Translations under genes and position numbers: made by a program
Shown here: one piece after another, positions 26,322 through 35,991 of the stretch
How positions within the stretch are numbered: the first letter of the stretch is position 1
How the letters are laid out: each line of letters begins with the position of its first letter
NCBI GenBank assembly: GCA_902599575.1
Contig: CACKFS010000001.1
Coordinates: forward strand, 110,545 to 163,770
Reading direction: 5' to 3'
DNA from: an uncultured Pelagibacteraceae bacterium
Lineage (GTDB): Bacteria; Pseudomonadota; Alphaproteobacteria; Pelagibacterales; Pelagibacteraceae
DNA length: 53,226 bases
The notes under the pieces: generated by a model
Databases searched by the model: none
What the model was told of the DNA's origin: nothing
What the model saw: only the letters and a program-made list of their open reading frames with translations

Positions 26322-28244
26322 TTAGGCACTTTTTTCTTTATTTTCGTCTTTTACTTCCTCAAAGTCTGCGTCAACAACGTTATCGTCTTTTTTTCCTTCT
26401 TCTTTTTTGTCTTTTGCACCATCATCTGGTTTAGCGCTTTGTTGTGACTTATAGATAGCTTCACCTAATTTCATAGATGCCTGAACTAGATCTTGCGTTT
26501 TCTTTTTAAGATCTTCAACATCAGTCCCTTTTAAAGAGTTTCTTAAATCTGCACATGCAGTTTCTATAGCTTTTTTATCAGCCTCGGACACTTTACTTCC
26601 ATGTTCTTTTAAGTTTTTCTCAGTAGAATGTAATAAAGTATCTGCTTGATTTCTTGCATCAACAGCTTCTCTTTTCTTTTTGTCAGCATCTTTATTAGCC
26701 TCAGCTTCTTTTACCATTTTGTTAATTTCCTCTTCACTTAAACCACCAGATGCTTGGATTTGGATTTTTTGTTCTTTACCGGTTCCTTTATCTTTAGCAG
26801 ACACGTTAACTATACCGTTTGCGTCAATATCAAATGTTACTTCAATTTGAGGAACCCCTCTAGGAGCTGGCGCAATTCCAACTAATTCAAAATTACCTAA
26901 AACTTTATTATCTGATGCCATTTCTCTTTCACCTTGAAGAACTCTAATAGATACAGCTGGTTGATTATCCTCTGCTGTAGAAAATACTTGGCTTTTTTTA
27001 GTTGGTATTGTTGTATTCTTATCAATTAGTTTTGTTGATATACCTCCTAGAGTTTCTATTCCAAGAGATAAAGGGGTAACATCTAATAATAAAACATCTT
27101 TTACATCACCTTGTAATACTCCAGCTTGTATAGCTGCACCCATAGCAACAACCTCATCGGGGTTAACAGATTTGTTTGGTTCTTTTCCAAAAAAGTTTTT
27201 AACCTCTTCTATAATTTTTGGCATTCTAGTCATTCCACCAACTAGCACTATTTCATCGATTTCACTCGCTGAAAGACCAGCATCTTTAAGAGCCGTCTCA
27301 CATGGTGGCATAGTCCTTTTAATTAGATCCTCAACTAGCGCTTCCAGTTTTGCTCTAGTCATTTTTAAGTTTATGTGCTTAGGACCTGTTTTATCTGCTG
27401 TAATAAAAGGAAGATTTATCTCTGTTTGTGCAGCTGATGAAAGTTCAATTTTTGCTTTTTCTGCTGCTTCTTTTAATCTTTGAAGCGCAAGTTTATCAGA
27501 TTTTAAATCTATTCCACTATCTTTTTTAAACTCTGATAATAAATACTCAACAATTGTATTATCAAAGTCTTCACCACCTAAAAAAGTATCACCATTTGTT
27601 GATTTAACCTCAAATACACCATCACCTAATTCAAGTATTGAAACATCAAATGTTCCACCACCTAAGTCATATACAGCAATTTTCTTGTTAGTTTTTTTAT
27701 CCAAACCATAAGCTAGAGATGCTGCAGTAGGTTCATTAATAATTCTTAGAACTTCTAAACCAGCAATTTTACCAGCATCTTTAGTTGCTTGTCTTTGTGC
27801 ATCATTAAAGTATGCTGGAACAGTAATAACAGCTTTTTTAACTTCTTGTCCTAAATATTTCTCTGCAGTCTCTTTCATTTTTTGAAGTATAAATGCAGAA
27901 ATTTGAGATGGAGAATATTTATTACCTTTAGCTTCTATCCATGCATCACCTTTATCTGAATTTACTATTTTAAAAGGAGATGTCTCTATATCTTTTTTTA
28001 CTGACGGATCGTCAAAATTTCTTCCAATTAATCTCTTAACAGCAAACACAGTATTTTCAGGATTGGTGACAGCTTGTCTTTTTGCTGGTTGCCCAATTAA
28101 TTTTTCGTCATTATCAGTAAATGCAACAACTGATGGTGTAGTTCTTGCACCTTCAGCATTTTCTAAAACTTTAGCCTGTGTACCATCCATAATAGCTACA
28201 CAAGAGTTTGTTGTTCCTAAATCAATTCCTATTACTTTGCTCAT
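26322..28244 (-). CDS. dnaK: Chaperone DnaK (Hsp70)
   Basis: ATP-dependent Hsp70. The 640-aa product starts [20 protein letters not shown], has [28 protein letters not shown], and ends with the acidic [15 protein letters not shown] tail. The ATG lies only about 12 bases downstream of the expected start point of a sigma-32-type promoter (separate entry), and no clear Shine-Dalgarno is visible. Confidence 0.99.
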   Translation of the reverse strand: MSKVIGIDLGTTNSCVAIMDGTQAKVLENAEGARTTPSVVAFTDNDEKLIGQPAKRQAVTNPENTVFAVKRLIGRNFDDPSVKKDIETSPFKIVNSDKGDAWIEAKGNKYSPSQISAFILQKMKETAEKYLGQEVKKAVITVPAYFNDAQRQATKDAGKIAGLEVLRIINEPTAASLAYGLDKKTNKKIAVYDLGGGTFDVSILELGDGVFEVKSTNGDTFLGGEDFDNTIVEYLLSEFKKDSGIDLKSDKLALQRLKEAAEKAKIELSSAAQTEINLPFITADKTGPKHINLKMTRAKLEALVEDLIKRTMPPCETALKDAGLSASEIDEIVLVGGMTRMPKIIEEVKNFFGKEPNKSVNPDEVVAMGAAIQAGVLQGDVKDVLLLDVTPLSLGIETLGGISTKLIDKNTTIPTKKSQVFSTAEDNQPAVSIRVLQGEREMASDNKVLGNFELVGIAPAPRGVPQIEVTFDIDANGIVNVSAKDKGTGKEQKIQIQASGGLSEEEINKMVKEAEANKDADKKKREAVDARNQADTLLHSTEKNLKEHGSKVSEADKKAIETACADLRNSLKGTDVEDLKKKTQDLVQASMKLGEAIYKSQQSAKPDDGAKDKKEEGKKDDNVVDADFEEVKDENKEKSA

Positions 28245-28260
28245 AATTTTGAATAATACT

Positions 28261-28292
28261 GGTCATATAAGTGTTAATTTTTAATCTACAAG
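28261..28292 (-). promoter_or_regulatory. Heat-shock (RpoH) type promoter for dnaK
   Basis: On the minus strand CTTG (28292-28289) is followed after 17 bp by CTTATATG (28271-28264). This matches the alphaproteobacterial RpoH pattern CTTG-N17/18-CYTATnTnnG except for the final G. It lies between grpE and dnaK. No CIRCE repeat for HrcA is seen. Confidence 0.6.
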
Positions 28293-28304
28293 TTATAACT
28301 AATA

Positions 28305-28895
28305 TTAATTTTCCTCCTTTTTTTGTTGTTTTTCCTCGTCTTTTTGGGGTTTTTTTGAAACCCCAACAAGCGAAGGTCTAAGCAACCTTCCTTTTAGTGT
28401 AAATCCTTTTTGAATTTCTTGGACAATAGTACCTTGTTCTTTTTCTGCATCTTCAATTTCAAGCATAGCTTGATGCTTATTTGGATCCAATTTTTCACCA
28501 AGAGCTGAAATTTCATCAATCTGATTTTTTTTAAAAATTGATAATATATCTTTGTAAATAATATCAAGATGTTCAATTATTTTATTTTTATTATCTTTAT
28601 CAAGACTTTCGTCATTTATAATAGACGATTTAGATCTTTCTAAGTTGTCTGTCAGATTTAAACATTCTTTTGCAAGTGCCATGCCTCCAAATTCATAGGC
28701 CTCATCTTTTTCTTTTTCATATCTTCTTCTTTGATTTTCTAATTCTGCATAACTTCTAGTTAACTTATCTTCAATCTCGCTTAGTTTATCCTCTAGAGAC
28801 AGCTCCTCATGTTGTTCCTCTTTGGAGTTACTTTCATCATTTACTGTTTCATCTTCATTTTTTATTTCTGAAGTATCTTCGTTTTCTTTATCCAT
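28305..28895 (-). CDS. grpE: Nucleotide exchange factor GrpE
   Basis: Releases ADP from DnaK. The 196-aa product has an acidic disordered N-terminus, a long coiled coil (about 35-90, with RSYAELENQRRRYEKEKDE), and the beta-wing EKEQGTIVQEIQKGFTLKGR with RLLRPSLVGVS. It is upstream of dnaK and divergent from rdgB with 36 bp between starts. On the minus strand that gap holds CCATATAT, similar to an RpoH -10, but the -35 is poor. Confidence 0.96.
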   Translation of the reverse strand: MDKENEDTSEIKNEDETVNDESNSKEEQHEELSLEDKLSEIEDKLTRSYAELENQRRRYEKEKDEAYEFGGMALAKECLNLTDNLERSKSSIINDESLDKDNKNKIIEHLDIIYKDILSIFKKNQIDEISALGEKLDPNKHQAMLEIEDAEKEQGTIVQEIQKGFTLKGRLLRPSLVGVSKKPQKDEEKQQKKEEN

Positions 28896-28931
28896 AACTA
28901 GATATATGGTATGTAAAATAAATATTTCCAG

Positions 28932-29534
28932 ATGAAAGCAAAAAAAATTTCACAACTGTTAATTGGTACTAATAACAAAGGTAAATTAAGGGAAATCAAA
29001 GCTTTGTTACCAAAAAACATTAAAATCTATTCAACATCTGATTATAATTTAAAAAGTCCAAAGGAAAATGGAAAAACATTTAGGGAAAATTCACTCATTA
29101 AAGCAAGTTTCTTTTCCAAAAAAAGCAATCAAATTTGTATATCAGACGACTCTGGTCTAGAAATAAAACTTTTAAATAATCAACCAGGTATTTATTCAGC
29201 ACGCTGGGGAGGAAAAAAAAATAATTTTGATTTAGCAATTAAAAAAGTATTCAAAAAATTAGATAAAAAAGTTTTTAATTGGAGAAATAGAAAAATAAAT
29301 GCCAAATTTATTTGTGCATTAACAATTTATTGGCCAAGTGGAAAATATAAAACAACAATTGGAAAAATTGACGGAAAAATATCGAATAAAAAAATTGGCA
29401 GAAAAGGTTTTGGATATGACCCAATTTTTATTCCACGTGGATCAAACAAAACATTTGGCCAAATATCACCAAAAAAAAAATATAAAATTGATCATAGACA
29501 CAGTGCTTTTCAAAAAATCAAAAAATTTTTATAA
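28932..29534 (+). CDS. rdgB: XTP/dITP pyrophosphatase (RdgB/HAM1)
   Basis: Removes non-canonical purine nucleotides from the pool. The 200-aa product has LLIGTNNKGKLREIK near the N-terminus, SDDSGLE at 71-77, PGIYSARWGG, and KGFGYDPIFIPRG followed by KKYKIDHRHSAF. All key family blocks are present and the length is normal. It is divergent from grpE and overlaps the convergent LpoA-like gene by 17 bp. Confidence 0.97.
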   Translation: MKAKKISQLLIGTNNKGKLREIKALLPKNIKIYSTSDYNLKSPKENGKTFRENSLIKASFFSKKSNQICISDDSGLEIKLLNNQPGIYSARWGGKKNNFDLAIKKVFKKLDKKVFNWRNRKINAKFICALTIYWPSGKYKTTIGKIDGKISNKKIGRKGFGYDPIFIPRGSNKTFGQISPKKKYKIDHRHSAFQKIKKFL

Positions 29535-30669
29535 ACTTTCCATTTTCAATTTTGTAAAAATTTAGGATATGTCTAATTTTTTTATCTTTAATTTCAAAAA
29601 TACCTGTTTTTCCTTTAAAAACATTTTCTTGATTAAAAATTTTATCTACATCATTTAAATTATTTTTTTTCGTTAGATAATAAACCAGTCCAACTATGTC
29701 ATAACTTAAAAATGAAATCTGATTTGGATAGCTATTGAATTTTTTAAAAAATAAATTTGAGAAATCGTCGTAATTTTTTTTGTTAATTGATGGAAAATAA
29801 ATATTTTGTGAACTATCTTCTTTTAGTAAACTAACATCAAACCATTGATTAAGAGTTATAAATTGAACTCTTTTTGTAGATACATCTGTATATATAAGCG
29901 ATGTTATAACACTTTTTAACGATTCACCAAAATCTGAAATTATAACGGAGTCAAAACCTAACTTTCCTAATGTGTCTCTTTTCTCAAGATTTTTTATTTT
30001 TTTTTCTTTATTTGGATCATCAGAATTTTCAACTCTTTTTATTTCATCAAGTAAGTTTTGTTTTCTAACATCATACCTTGTAATTTTTTCGATTCTGTTA
30101 GTAATTTTTGTTGGATCTGTACCATAATAAAAAACTTTTTTTAAATTAATTTTTGTTTGGGATATTCCTTTTTTAATTTCTTCTTTGAAATCGGCCTCAG
30201 GAATAAGACAAATTGTTTTCTTTATATCGTTATCCTCAAGAAATTTTTTTATCGTAGCCATCTGTGAAGTTGCATTTACACCTGCATAAATCAAATTTTT
30301 TTGAGCACTTTTATTTTTATTTGAAAAAGTTATAAATATGGCGTCATTAAATTTTTCTAAATTTTTTATATTTTTATTAAAAATGGGTCCAATGAATATT
30401 CTTACTCCTTGATTATATAGTTCCTGTGCTGCTTTAATATTATCATCAGGATTATCAAAATTATTTTTTGGATAAATTTCTAATATTGGATCATTTATTT
30501 TATTAATTGCTAAATTTACAGACCTCAATACAGATTTTCCAATTTCCTGGTTTTGACCATTTAATGGCAATAATAATCCAACTTTAATTTTTTCCTCAGA
30601 CGCAAAAAGTGTGCTAGTAAAAATAAAAACTATTAATACAAAAAATATTAAATTAAGTAATTTTTTCAT
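29518..30669 (-). CDS. Penicillin-binding protein activator (LpoA-like), periplasmic binding fold
   Basis: The 383-aa product has a signal peptide (to about residue 23, TSTLFA) and a type I periplasmic-binding fold: KVGLLLPLNGQNQEIGKSVL, AINKINDPILEIYPKN and GVRIFIGPIFNKNIK. Proteins of this kind upstream of rsmI are LpoA-type activators of penicillin-binding proteins; E. coli LpoA is larger because of an extra N-terminal TPR domain. No lipobox is seen. It could also be an ABC-transport binding protein, but no transporter genes are nearby. Confidence 0.75.
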   Translation of the reverse strand: MKKLLNLIFFVLIVFIFTSTLFASEEKIKVGLLLPLNGQNQEIGKSVLRSVNLAINKINDPILEIYPKNNFDNPDDNIKAAQELYNQGVRIFIGPIFNKNIKNLEKFNDAIFITFSNKNKSAQKNLIYAGVNATSQMATIKKFLEDNDIKKTICLIPEADFKEEIKKGISQTKINLKKVFYYGTDPTKITNRIEKITRYDVRKQNLLDEIKRVENSDDPNKEKKIKNLEKRDTLGKLGFDSVIISDFGESLKSVITSLIYTDVSTKRVQFITLNQWFDVSLLKEDSSQNIYFPSINKKNYDDFSNLFFKKFNSYPNQISFLSYDIVGLVYYLTKKNNLNDVDKIFNQENVFKGKTGIFEIKDKKIRHILNFYKIENGKFIKIF

Positions 30670-30700
30670 ATTATATATTATATAATAAATTCTTGATTTA

Positions 30701-31543
30701 ATGATATCACAACCACAAAAAAAGGGTCTTTATCTAGTTTCCACACCTATAGGGAACTTAGGAGATTTAACGATTAGAGCCCTAGAAATTCTTAAAAATT
30801 CAGAATTAATTTTGTGTGAAGATACTCGGGTATCTATAAAGCTCTTGAACCATTATAATATAAAAACTCAACTTGTTGCTTTTCACAAATTTAATGAAAA
30901 AAAAAGGGCTAAAGAAATAATAAATCATTTAATAGATGGCAAAATTGTATCACTTATTTCCGATGCGGGAACACCTGCAATTTCAGATCCAGGCAAAATA
31001 TTAGTAAAAGAATGTATAAGTAAAGATATTCCAGTCACGCCAATACCTGGCGTTTCATCAGTTATAACTTCGTTATCAATAAGTGGTTTTTCAGATAAGT
31101 TTATTTTTTTTGGTTTTTTAGAGGAAAAAAAAAATAAATTAATTAAGGAATTAGAATTTCTCTCCAAAATGGATTGCTCAATAATTTTATTTATTCCACC
31201 AAAAAAATTTATCAAAAATTTAGAAATATTAACAAATTTTTTTAGCAAAAGAGAAATAGTTTTATGTAGAGAAATGACAAAAATACATGAGGAATTTATT
31301 AGATGTAAAGTTGAGGATTTAAAAAAAATTAAATTATATGATAAGGGGGAACTTACAATTGTTATCTCTGAGATAAAAGAAAGTACAAATCCTTTCGGTT
31401 TTTTGACCGAATCTGATAAAAAAATTATAAAAATGATGTTAAAAAATAAAAGCATAAAAGATATAATTAAAAAGTTTTCCAATAAAAAAATACCAAAAAA
31501 AATAATCTATGATTTTTGCTTGAAACTTAAAAATGAGAAATAA
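30701..31543 (+). CDS. rsmI: 16S rRNA (cytidine1402-2'-O)-methyltransferase
   Basis: Tetrapyrrole-methylase fold enzyme that 2'-O-methylates C1402 in the decoding centre. The 280-aa product has GLYLVSTPIGNLGDLTIRAL, ILCEDTRVSIKLL, LISDAGTPAISDPG and PIPGVSSVITSLSISG, the standard blocks, with KFIFFGFL after them. Normal length. It is divergent from the LpoA-like gene (31-bp gap) and overlaps the BON lipoprotein gene by 11 bp, as in the E. coli lpoA-rsmI-...-dolP neighbourhood. Confidence 0.97.
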   Translation: MISQPQKKGLYLVSTPIGNLGDLTIRALEILKNSELILCEDTRVSIKLLNHYNIKTQLVAFHKFNEKKRAKEIINHLIDGKIVSLISDAGTPAISDPGKILVKECISKDIPVTPIPGVSSVITSLSISGFSDKFIFFGFLEEKKNKLIKELEFLSKMDCSIILFIPPKKFIKNLEILTNFFSKREIVLCREMTKIHEEFIRCKVEDLKKIKLYDKGELTIVISEIKESTNPFGFLTESDKKIIKMMLKNKSIKDIIKKFSNKKIPKKIIYDFCLKLKNEK

Positions 31544-32129
31544 GAATTTATATTTTTTTTTAATATTCTTAATTTTCTTAAATAGTTGTTCCGGCACTAG
31601 TTCAAAAGGCCTATTTGGAACAGGAGTTTCAGTAGCGATTGATCCAAGATCTTTGGGTACACAAATTGATGACTCAATAATGGAAAAAAACTTAATAACT
31701 AGACTTACTATGGAAGATAAAAAATATTTTTTATCTATCAAAACTAAGGTTTTAGATGGTAGAATATTTATAACTGGTAAGGTCGATAATCCAGAGGAAA
31801 AGTTAAATATTACAAAAATTGCCTGGGAAACTAGTGGTGCTAGGTCTGTAAGAAACGACATTAGAATTAAAGAAAAATTTAATTTTAAACAGACAGTTCA
31901 GGATACGCTAATAACTTCCCAATTAAGGACTGCGTTGATTTTAAATAAAAATGTGAAATCAAATAATTATCAAATAGATACTTACAAAAAAAATATCTAT
32001 ATATATGGTATAGCAAGAAATAAAGATGAATTAGCAGTAGTTGTAGATGAAGCAAATTCTATCTTGGACGTAAATAAAGTCATTGCCAGTATTCTTCTAG
32101 TAGAAGACTTAAGAATTCAAAAAGATTAA
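31533..32129 (+). CDS. BON-domain lipoprotein (DolP/YraP-like)
   Basis: The 198-aa product has a type II signal with lipobox LNSC (Cys at 19) and two BON domains at about 47-115 and 120-190 (ITGKVDNPEEKLNITKIAW and IYGIARNKDELAVVVDEA). This is the architecture of DolP, an outer-membrane lipoprotein that helps BAM and envelope integrity. In enterics dolP lies in the same cluster as rsmI and lpoA, with yraN and diaA in between; those two are absent here. Tail overlaps maeB by 4 bp. Confidence 0.87.
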   Translation: MRNKNLYFFLIFLIFLNSCSGTSSKGLFGTGVSVAIDPRSLGTQIDDSIMEKNLITRLTMEDKKYFLSIKTKVLDGRIFITGKVDNPEEKLNITKIAWETSGARSVRNDIRIKEKFNFKQTVQDTLITSQLRTALILNKNVKSNNYQIDTYKKNIYIYGIARNKDELAVVVDEANSILDVNKVIASILLVEDLRIQKD

Positions 32130-34411
32130 TTTTTTTTGTAATCAATTATTTCAGCTGAATAAGCAGCAACAGATGCTAAATTCAATATATCTGATGTCGA
32201 GCTTCTTAATGGTGCTATCTCAATAGCTTGTCCTAAACCTATTAAAAGTGGTCCGATTAATTTTGCTCTACTCATAGATTGTATCATTTTGTATGATATT
32301 GCAGCACTATGTTGACTTGGCATAATCAGAACATTTGCATTTCCAACAATCTCAGAAAACGGATAAAGTTCTTGAAACATATCCTCTAGAGCAACATCTG
32401 GTTGCATTTCTCCGTCAAACTTGAAATCAACATTTTTCTTTTTAAGAAGCTCAACAGCATCACTAATTCTTTTTGTTCTATCTGTTGTTGGCTGACCAAA
32501 AGTAGAATGAGACAAAAAAGCAATTTTTGGATCAAATCCAAAAAGCCTCACGACTCTAGCAGCTGAAATTGCCATTTCAGCAAGTTGTTTTTCATCAGGG
32601 TATTCTATTACTGTAGTATCACAAATAAAAATGGTTTTTCCTCTATTAACTATCATATTTAAACCAAACATTATTTCCCCTGGTCTTGGATCAACAACTT
32701 TAGAAATTTTTTCTAGAGATGCAGAATATCTTCTTGTATTGCCAGTAACCATTGCATCTGCATCACCACACGATACCATACATGCACCGAAAGTAACTCT
32801 ATCATTTCTTATAAGCTTATCACAGTCACGTTCCAACAAACCCTCTGCTCTTTGAAGTTTCTTAAATAAAAACTCTGTATATTTTTTTCTTAATTTCTCA
32901 TTAGTAGAATTTATAATCTCGATATCAAAGTTTTCTCCATATCCAATTTCGTTCAATTTTTTTCTTACTATCTCCTCTTTCGCAATTAAAATAGGAATTC
33001 CTAGTCTGCTGTTTTTAAATGCGATCGCAGCCTTAAGGTTATTCTCATCTTCTCCATCAGCAAATACAACTTTTTTTTGATTTTTTTTAATTTGCGAATT
33101 TATACCTTGCATTACAGCTACAGTTGGATCTAGCCTATTTTTAAGTTGTTCAGAATAATTTTCTAAATTTTCAATTCCTATTCTTGCTACTTTAGTTTTA
33201 ATGGCCGCTTTTGCTACTGCTAGCGGTATAACACTTATTAGTCTTGGATCGAAAGTTGATGGAATAATATAGTCTTTGCCATAAACTGGTCTTTCTCCAC
33301 CCATAGCTGCAACCACTTCATCAGGAACCCTCTCTCTTGCTAAAGAAGCTATGGCACGCACTGCAGCAACTTTCATTTCTTCATTTATCGTTTTTGATCT
33401 AACATCAAGAGCACCCCTAAAAATATAAGGGAAGCCGATTAAATTATTTACTTGATTAGGGTAATCTGATCTACCAGTTGCAATAATTGCATCATCTCGT
33501 ACTTCTTCAATTTCTTCAGGAGTAATCTCTGGATCAGGATTAGCACAGGCAAAAATTATAGGATTTTTTGCCATAATTTTTACCATGTCTTTTTTTAGAA
33601 CTCCTGCTTGAGATAGACCTAAAAATACGTCAGCATTTTTTATTGCATCACTTAAATTTCTATCGTCTGTTTTAATTGAAAATTCATTTTTCCATTCGTT
33701 TAAGTTATCTCTTCCTTTGTAAATAACACCTTTTGAATCAAGCATTTTAATTTTATTTTTATCAACACCTGAATTGATAAATAGTTTTGCACACGCCATT
33801 GCTGAAGCACCCGCACCATTGATCACCACATTAATTTCATTTAATTTTTTTTTGGCGATATCACATGCATTTATTAATGCAGCACTAGTAATTATAGCCG
33901 TTCCATGTTGGTCATCATGAAAAACTGGTATATCTAATATTTCTTTTAATCTTCTCTCTATAATAAAGCATTCAGGTGCTTTTATATCCTCGAGATTAAT
34001 TCCTCCAAAACTTTTAGATATATTTTTTATTGATTTAATTATTTCTTCTGTATCGTTTGTATCTATTTCAATATCAATTGAGTCTATGTCTGCAAATCTT
34101 TTGAATAAAACTGCCTTACCCTCCATAACAGGTTTTGATGCGATAGCACCTAAATTACCCAATCCTAATATTGCTGAACCATTACTAATAACAGCAACTA
34201 GATTACCTTTAGTGGTGTAATCGTAAGCTTTGTCTGGATTTTCAGCTATAGCTTTTACAGGTGCTGCAACTCCTGGAGAATAAGCTAATGCAAGATCCCT
34301 TTTTGAAGTCATTGGTTTTGAAGAAATAATCTCAATCTTGCCTGATTTATTGCTATTATGAAATTCTAATGCTTCTTTATCCGAGTAATGTTCGACTTTA
34401 TTTTTTTTCAT
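32126..34411 (-). CDS. maeB: NADP-dependent malic enzyme (MaeB type, with phosphotransacetylase-like domain)
   Basis: Oxidative decarboxylation of malate to pyruvate with NADPH. The 761-aa product has the malic enzyme part (1 to about 420): AYSPGVAAPVKAI, VFHDDQHGTAII with metal ligands, NGAGASAMACAKL. The C-terminal part (about 430-761) is phosphotransacetylase-like, with PSQHSAAISYKMIQ; in this family it is regulatory and not catalytic. Full length (E. coli 759). Divergent from murJ. Confidence 0.96.
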   Translation of the reverse strand: MKKNKVEHYSDKEALEFHNSNKSGKIEIISSKPMTSKRDLALAYSPGVAAPVKAIAENPDKAYDYTTKGNLVAVISNGSAILGLGNLGAIASKPVMEGKAVLFKRFADIDSIDIEIDTNDTEEIIKSIKNISKSFGGINLEDIKAPECFIIERRLKEILDIPVFHDDQHGTAIITSAALINACDIAKKKLNEINVVINGAGASAMACAKLFINSGVDKNKIKMLDSKGVIYKGRDNLNEWKNEFSIKTDDRNLSDAIKNADVFLGLSQAGVLKKDMVKIMAKNPIIFACANPDPEITPEEIEEVRDDAIIATGRSDYPNQVNNLIGFPYIFRGALDVRSKTINEEMKVAAVRAIASLARERVPDEVVAAMGGERPVYGKDYIIPSTFDPRLISVIPLAVAKAAIKTKVARIGIENLENYSEQLKNRLDPTVAVMQGINSQIKKNQKKVVFADGEDENNLKAAIAFKNSRLGIPILIAKEEIVRKKLNEIGYGENFDIEIINSTNEKLRKKYTEFLFKKLQRAEGLLERDCDKLIRNDRVTFGACMVSCGDADAMVTGNTRRYSASLEKISKVVDPRPGEIMFGLNMIVNRGKTIFICDTTVIEYPDEKQLAEMAISAARVVRLFGFDPKIAFLSHSTFGQPTTDRTKRISDAVELLKKKNVDFKFDGEMQPDVALEDMFQELYPFSEIVGNANVLIMPSQHSAAISYKMIQSMSRAKLIGPLLIGLGQAIEIAPLRSSTSDILNLASVAAYSAEIIDYKKN

Positions 34412-34460
34412 TATAATATTTATGTATACAATTGAGACAATATTAGGACTAATATGATTT

Positions 34461-35990
34461 ATGAATTTAATTAAGTCAACTGGGACTTTTAGTTTTTATA
34501 CTTTGATAAGTCGTATTTTAGGTTATTTAAGAGATATTCTTATAGCGATATTTCTTGGATCAGGACCTTTAGCTGATGCATTTTTTGTAGCATTTAGAAT
34601 ACCAAATACTTTTAGAAGATTATTCGGAGAAGGTTCTTTCAATGCTGCGTTTGTACCAAGTTATTCTAAAGAATTAGTTAAAGGAAAAAAAAAATCAGAC
34701 GATTTTGCTAATAATATTTTTAATTTATTAACAATTTTCCTTTTTGCATTAGTACTTTTAATAGAGCTTTTTATGCCTTTCTTTGTATCATTAATTGCAC
34801 CAGGTTTTAAATTCGAACCCGATAAGTTTGTTTTGGCCGTTCAATTAACCAAGATCACATTTCCATTTATACTATTTATCAGTTTAGCATCTTTTTTTTC
34901 TGCAATTTTAAACTCACATAATAGGTTTGCTGCAGCTTCCGCTGCTCCAATTATTTTAAACATTATAATGATAGGAATATTAGCATTTGGAAAAATTTTA
35001 GATCAAAAATTAGTTTTATATTTATCATATGGGGTATCTATTGCAGGATTTATACAGGCTATTTTCTTAGTTATATTTGTAAAAAAATTTTTTAAACCAA
35101 AACTTCTATTTAATTTTAAAGTTTCAAAAGAGGTAAAATTATTTTTTAAAAAACTTTTACCAAGTGTGTTTTCTTCGGGTGTTACTCAAATAAATATTTT
35201 AGTAGGAACAATTATTGCCTCTTTTCAAGCCAGTGCAGTTTCATACTTATATTATGCAGATAGAATTTATCAAATAAATCTTGCAATTTCAGGTATTGCA
35301 ATAGGAACCATTATACTTCCAAAATTGTCTTCCTACATTCAGCAAAATAAAAAATCATATATAGATAAAATTCAAAATAAATCTTTAGAACTATCGCTAC
35401 TCCTAAGCTTTCCAGCTATGTTAGCACTTATAATTGCAAATGAGGAAATTGTGTCGTCACTTTTTGGCTATGGATCATTTGACAAAATTAGTATAAGAAA
35501 TTCAGCGGAAGCTTTATTATATTTTTCACTAGGCCTTCCAGCATTTTCTTTAATAAAGATATTTTCAAGCTTTATTTTCGCCAGAGATAATACTAAAATT
35601 CCTTTTTATTTTTCCACTGTAGCGGTTCTATTAAACGTTTTAATTAGTATATATTTTTTTAAAGATTTAGGCTTTATCATAATACCGATAGCAACCTCAA
35701 TATCATCTTGGGTTAATTCTATTTTATTGTACTCTTTTTTACACAAAGAGAATTACTTTAAAATTAATAAAAAAATAATTTTACAAATTATTAGAATTAC
35801 TGCTTCAACTATTATAATGGGAATATGTCTCCAAATTCTACTATCTCATTTCGATAGTCAACTATCTTTCGAAAATAATTACAAATTTATCTATCTTGTT
35901 TTTTTAGTAATATTTAGCATATTAATTTATTTCGTAGTTTCATTGATGACTAAAGCTTTCAAATTGAGCGATATTAAATTAAAGTATTAA
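34461..35990 (+). CDS. murJ: Lipid II flippase MurJ
   Basis: Moves lipid II across the inner membrane for peptidoglycan synthesis. The 509-aa product has about 14 membrane segments and the family's opening SRILGYLRDILIAIFLG with the conserved Arg, then AFFVAFRIPNTFRRLFGEGS. It leads the plus-strand supercluster and is 1 bp before trpS, an order kept in other Alphaproteobacteria. Confidence 0.95.
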   Translation: MNLIKSTGTFSFYTLISRILGYLRDILIAIFLGSGPLADAFFVAFRIPNTFRRLFGEGSFNAAFVPSYSKELVKGKKKSDDFANNIFNLLTIFLFALVLLIELFMPFFVSLIAPGFKFEPDKFVLAVQLTKITFPFILFISLASFFSAILNSHNRFAAASAAPIILNIIMIGILAFGKILDQKLVLYLSYGVSIAGFIQAIFLVIFVKKFFKPKLLFNFKVSKEVKLFFKKLLPSVFSSGVTQINILVGTIIASFQASAVSYLYYADRIYQINLAISGIAIGTIILPKLSSYIQQNKKSYIDKIQNKSLELSLLLSFPAMLALIIANEEIVSSLFGYGSFDKISIRNSAEALLYFSLGLPAFSLIKIFSSFIFARDNTKIPFYFSTVAVLLNVLISIYFFKDLGFIIIPIATSISSWVNSILLYSFLHKENYFKINKKIILQIIRITASTIIMGICLQILLSHFDSQLSFENNYKFIYLVFLVIFSILIYFVVSLMTKAFKLSDIKLKY

Positions 35991-35991
35991 T

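Noticed and set aside
28896..28931. Heat-shock promoter before grpE (CCATATAT)
   Set aside because: The -10-like word is good, but the best -35 (CTGGAAA) has a mismatch in the key bases, so I do not list it as a feature.
30925..31861. Long minus-strand open frames opposite rsmI and the BON gene
   Set aside because: rsmI and the BON lipoprotein have all family motifs on the plus strand; the opposite frames are Ser/Phe/Ile-rich low-complexity shadows with no recognisable domain.
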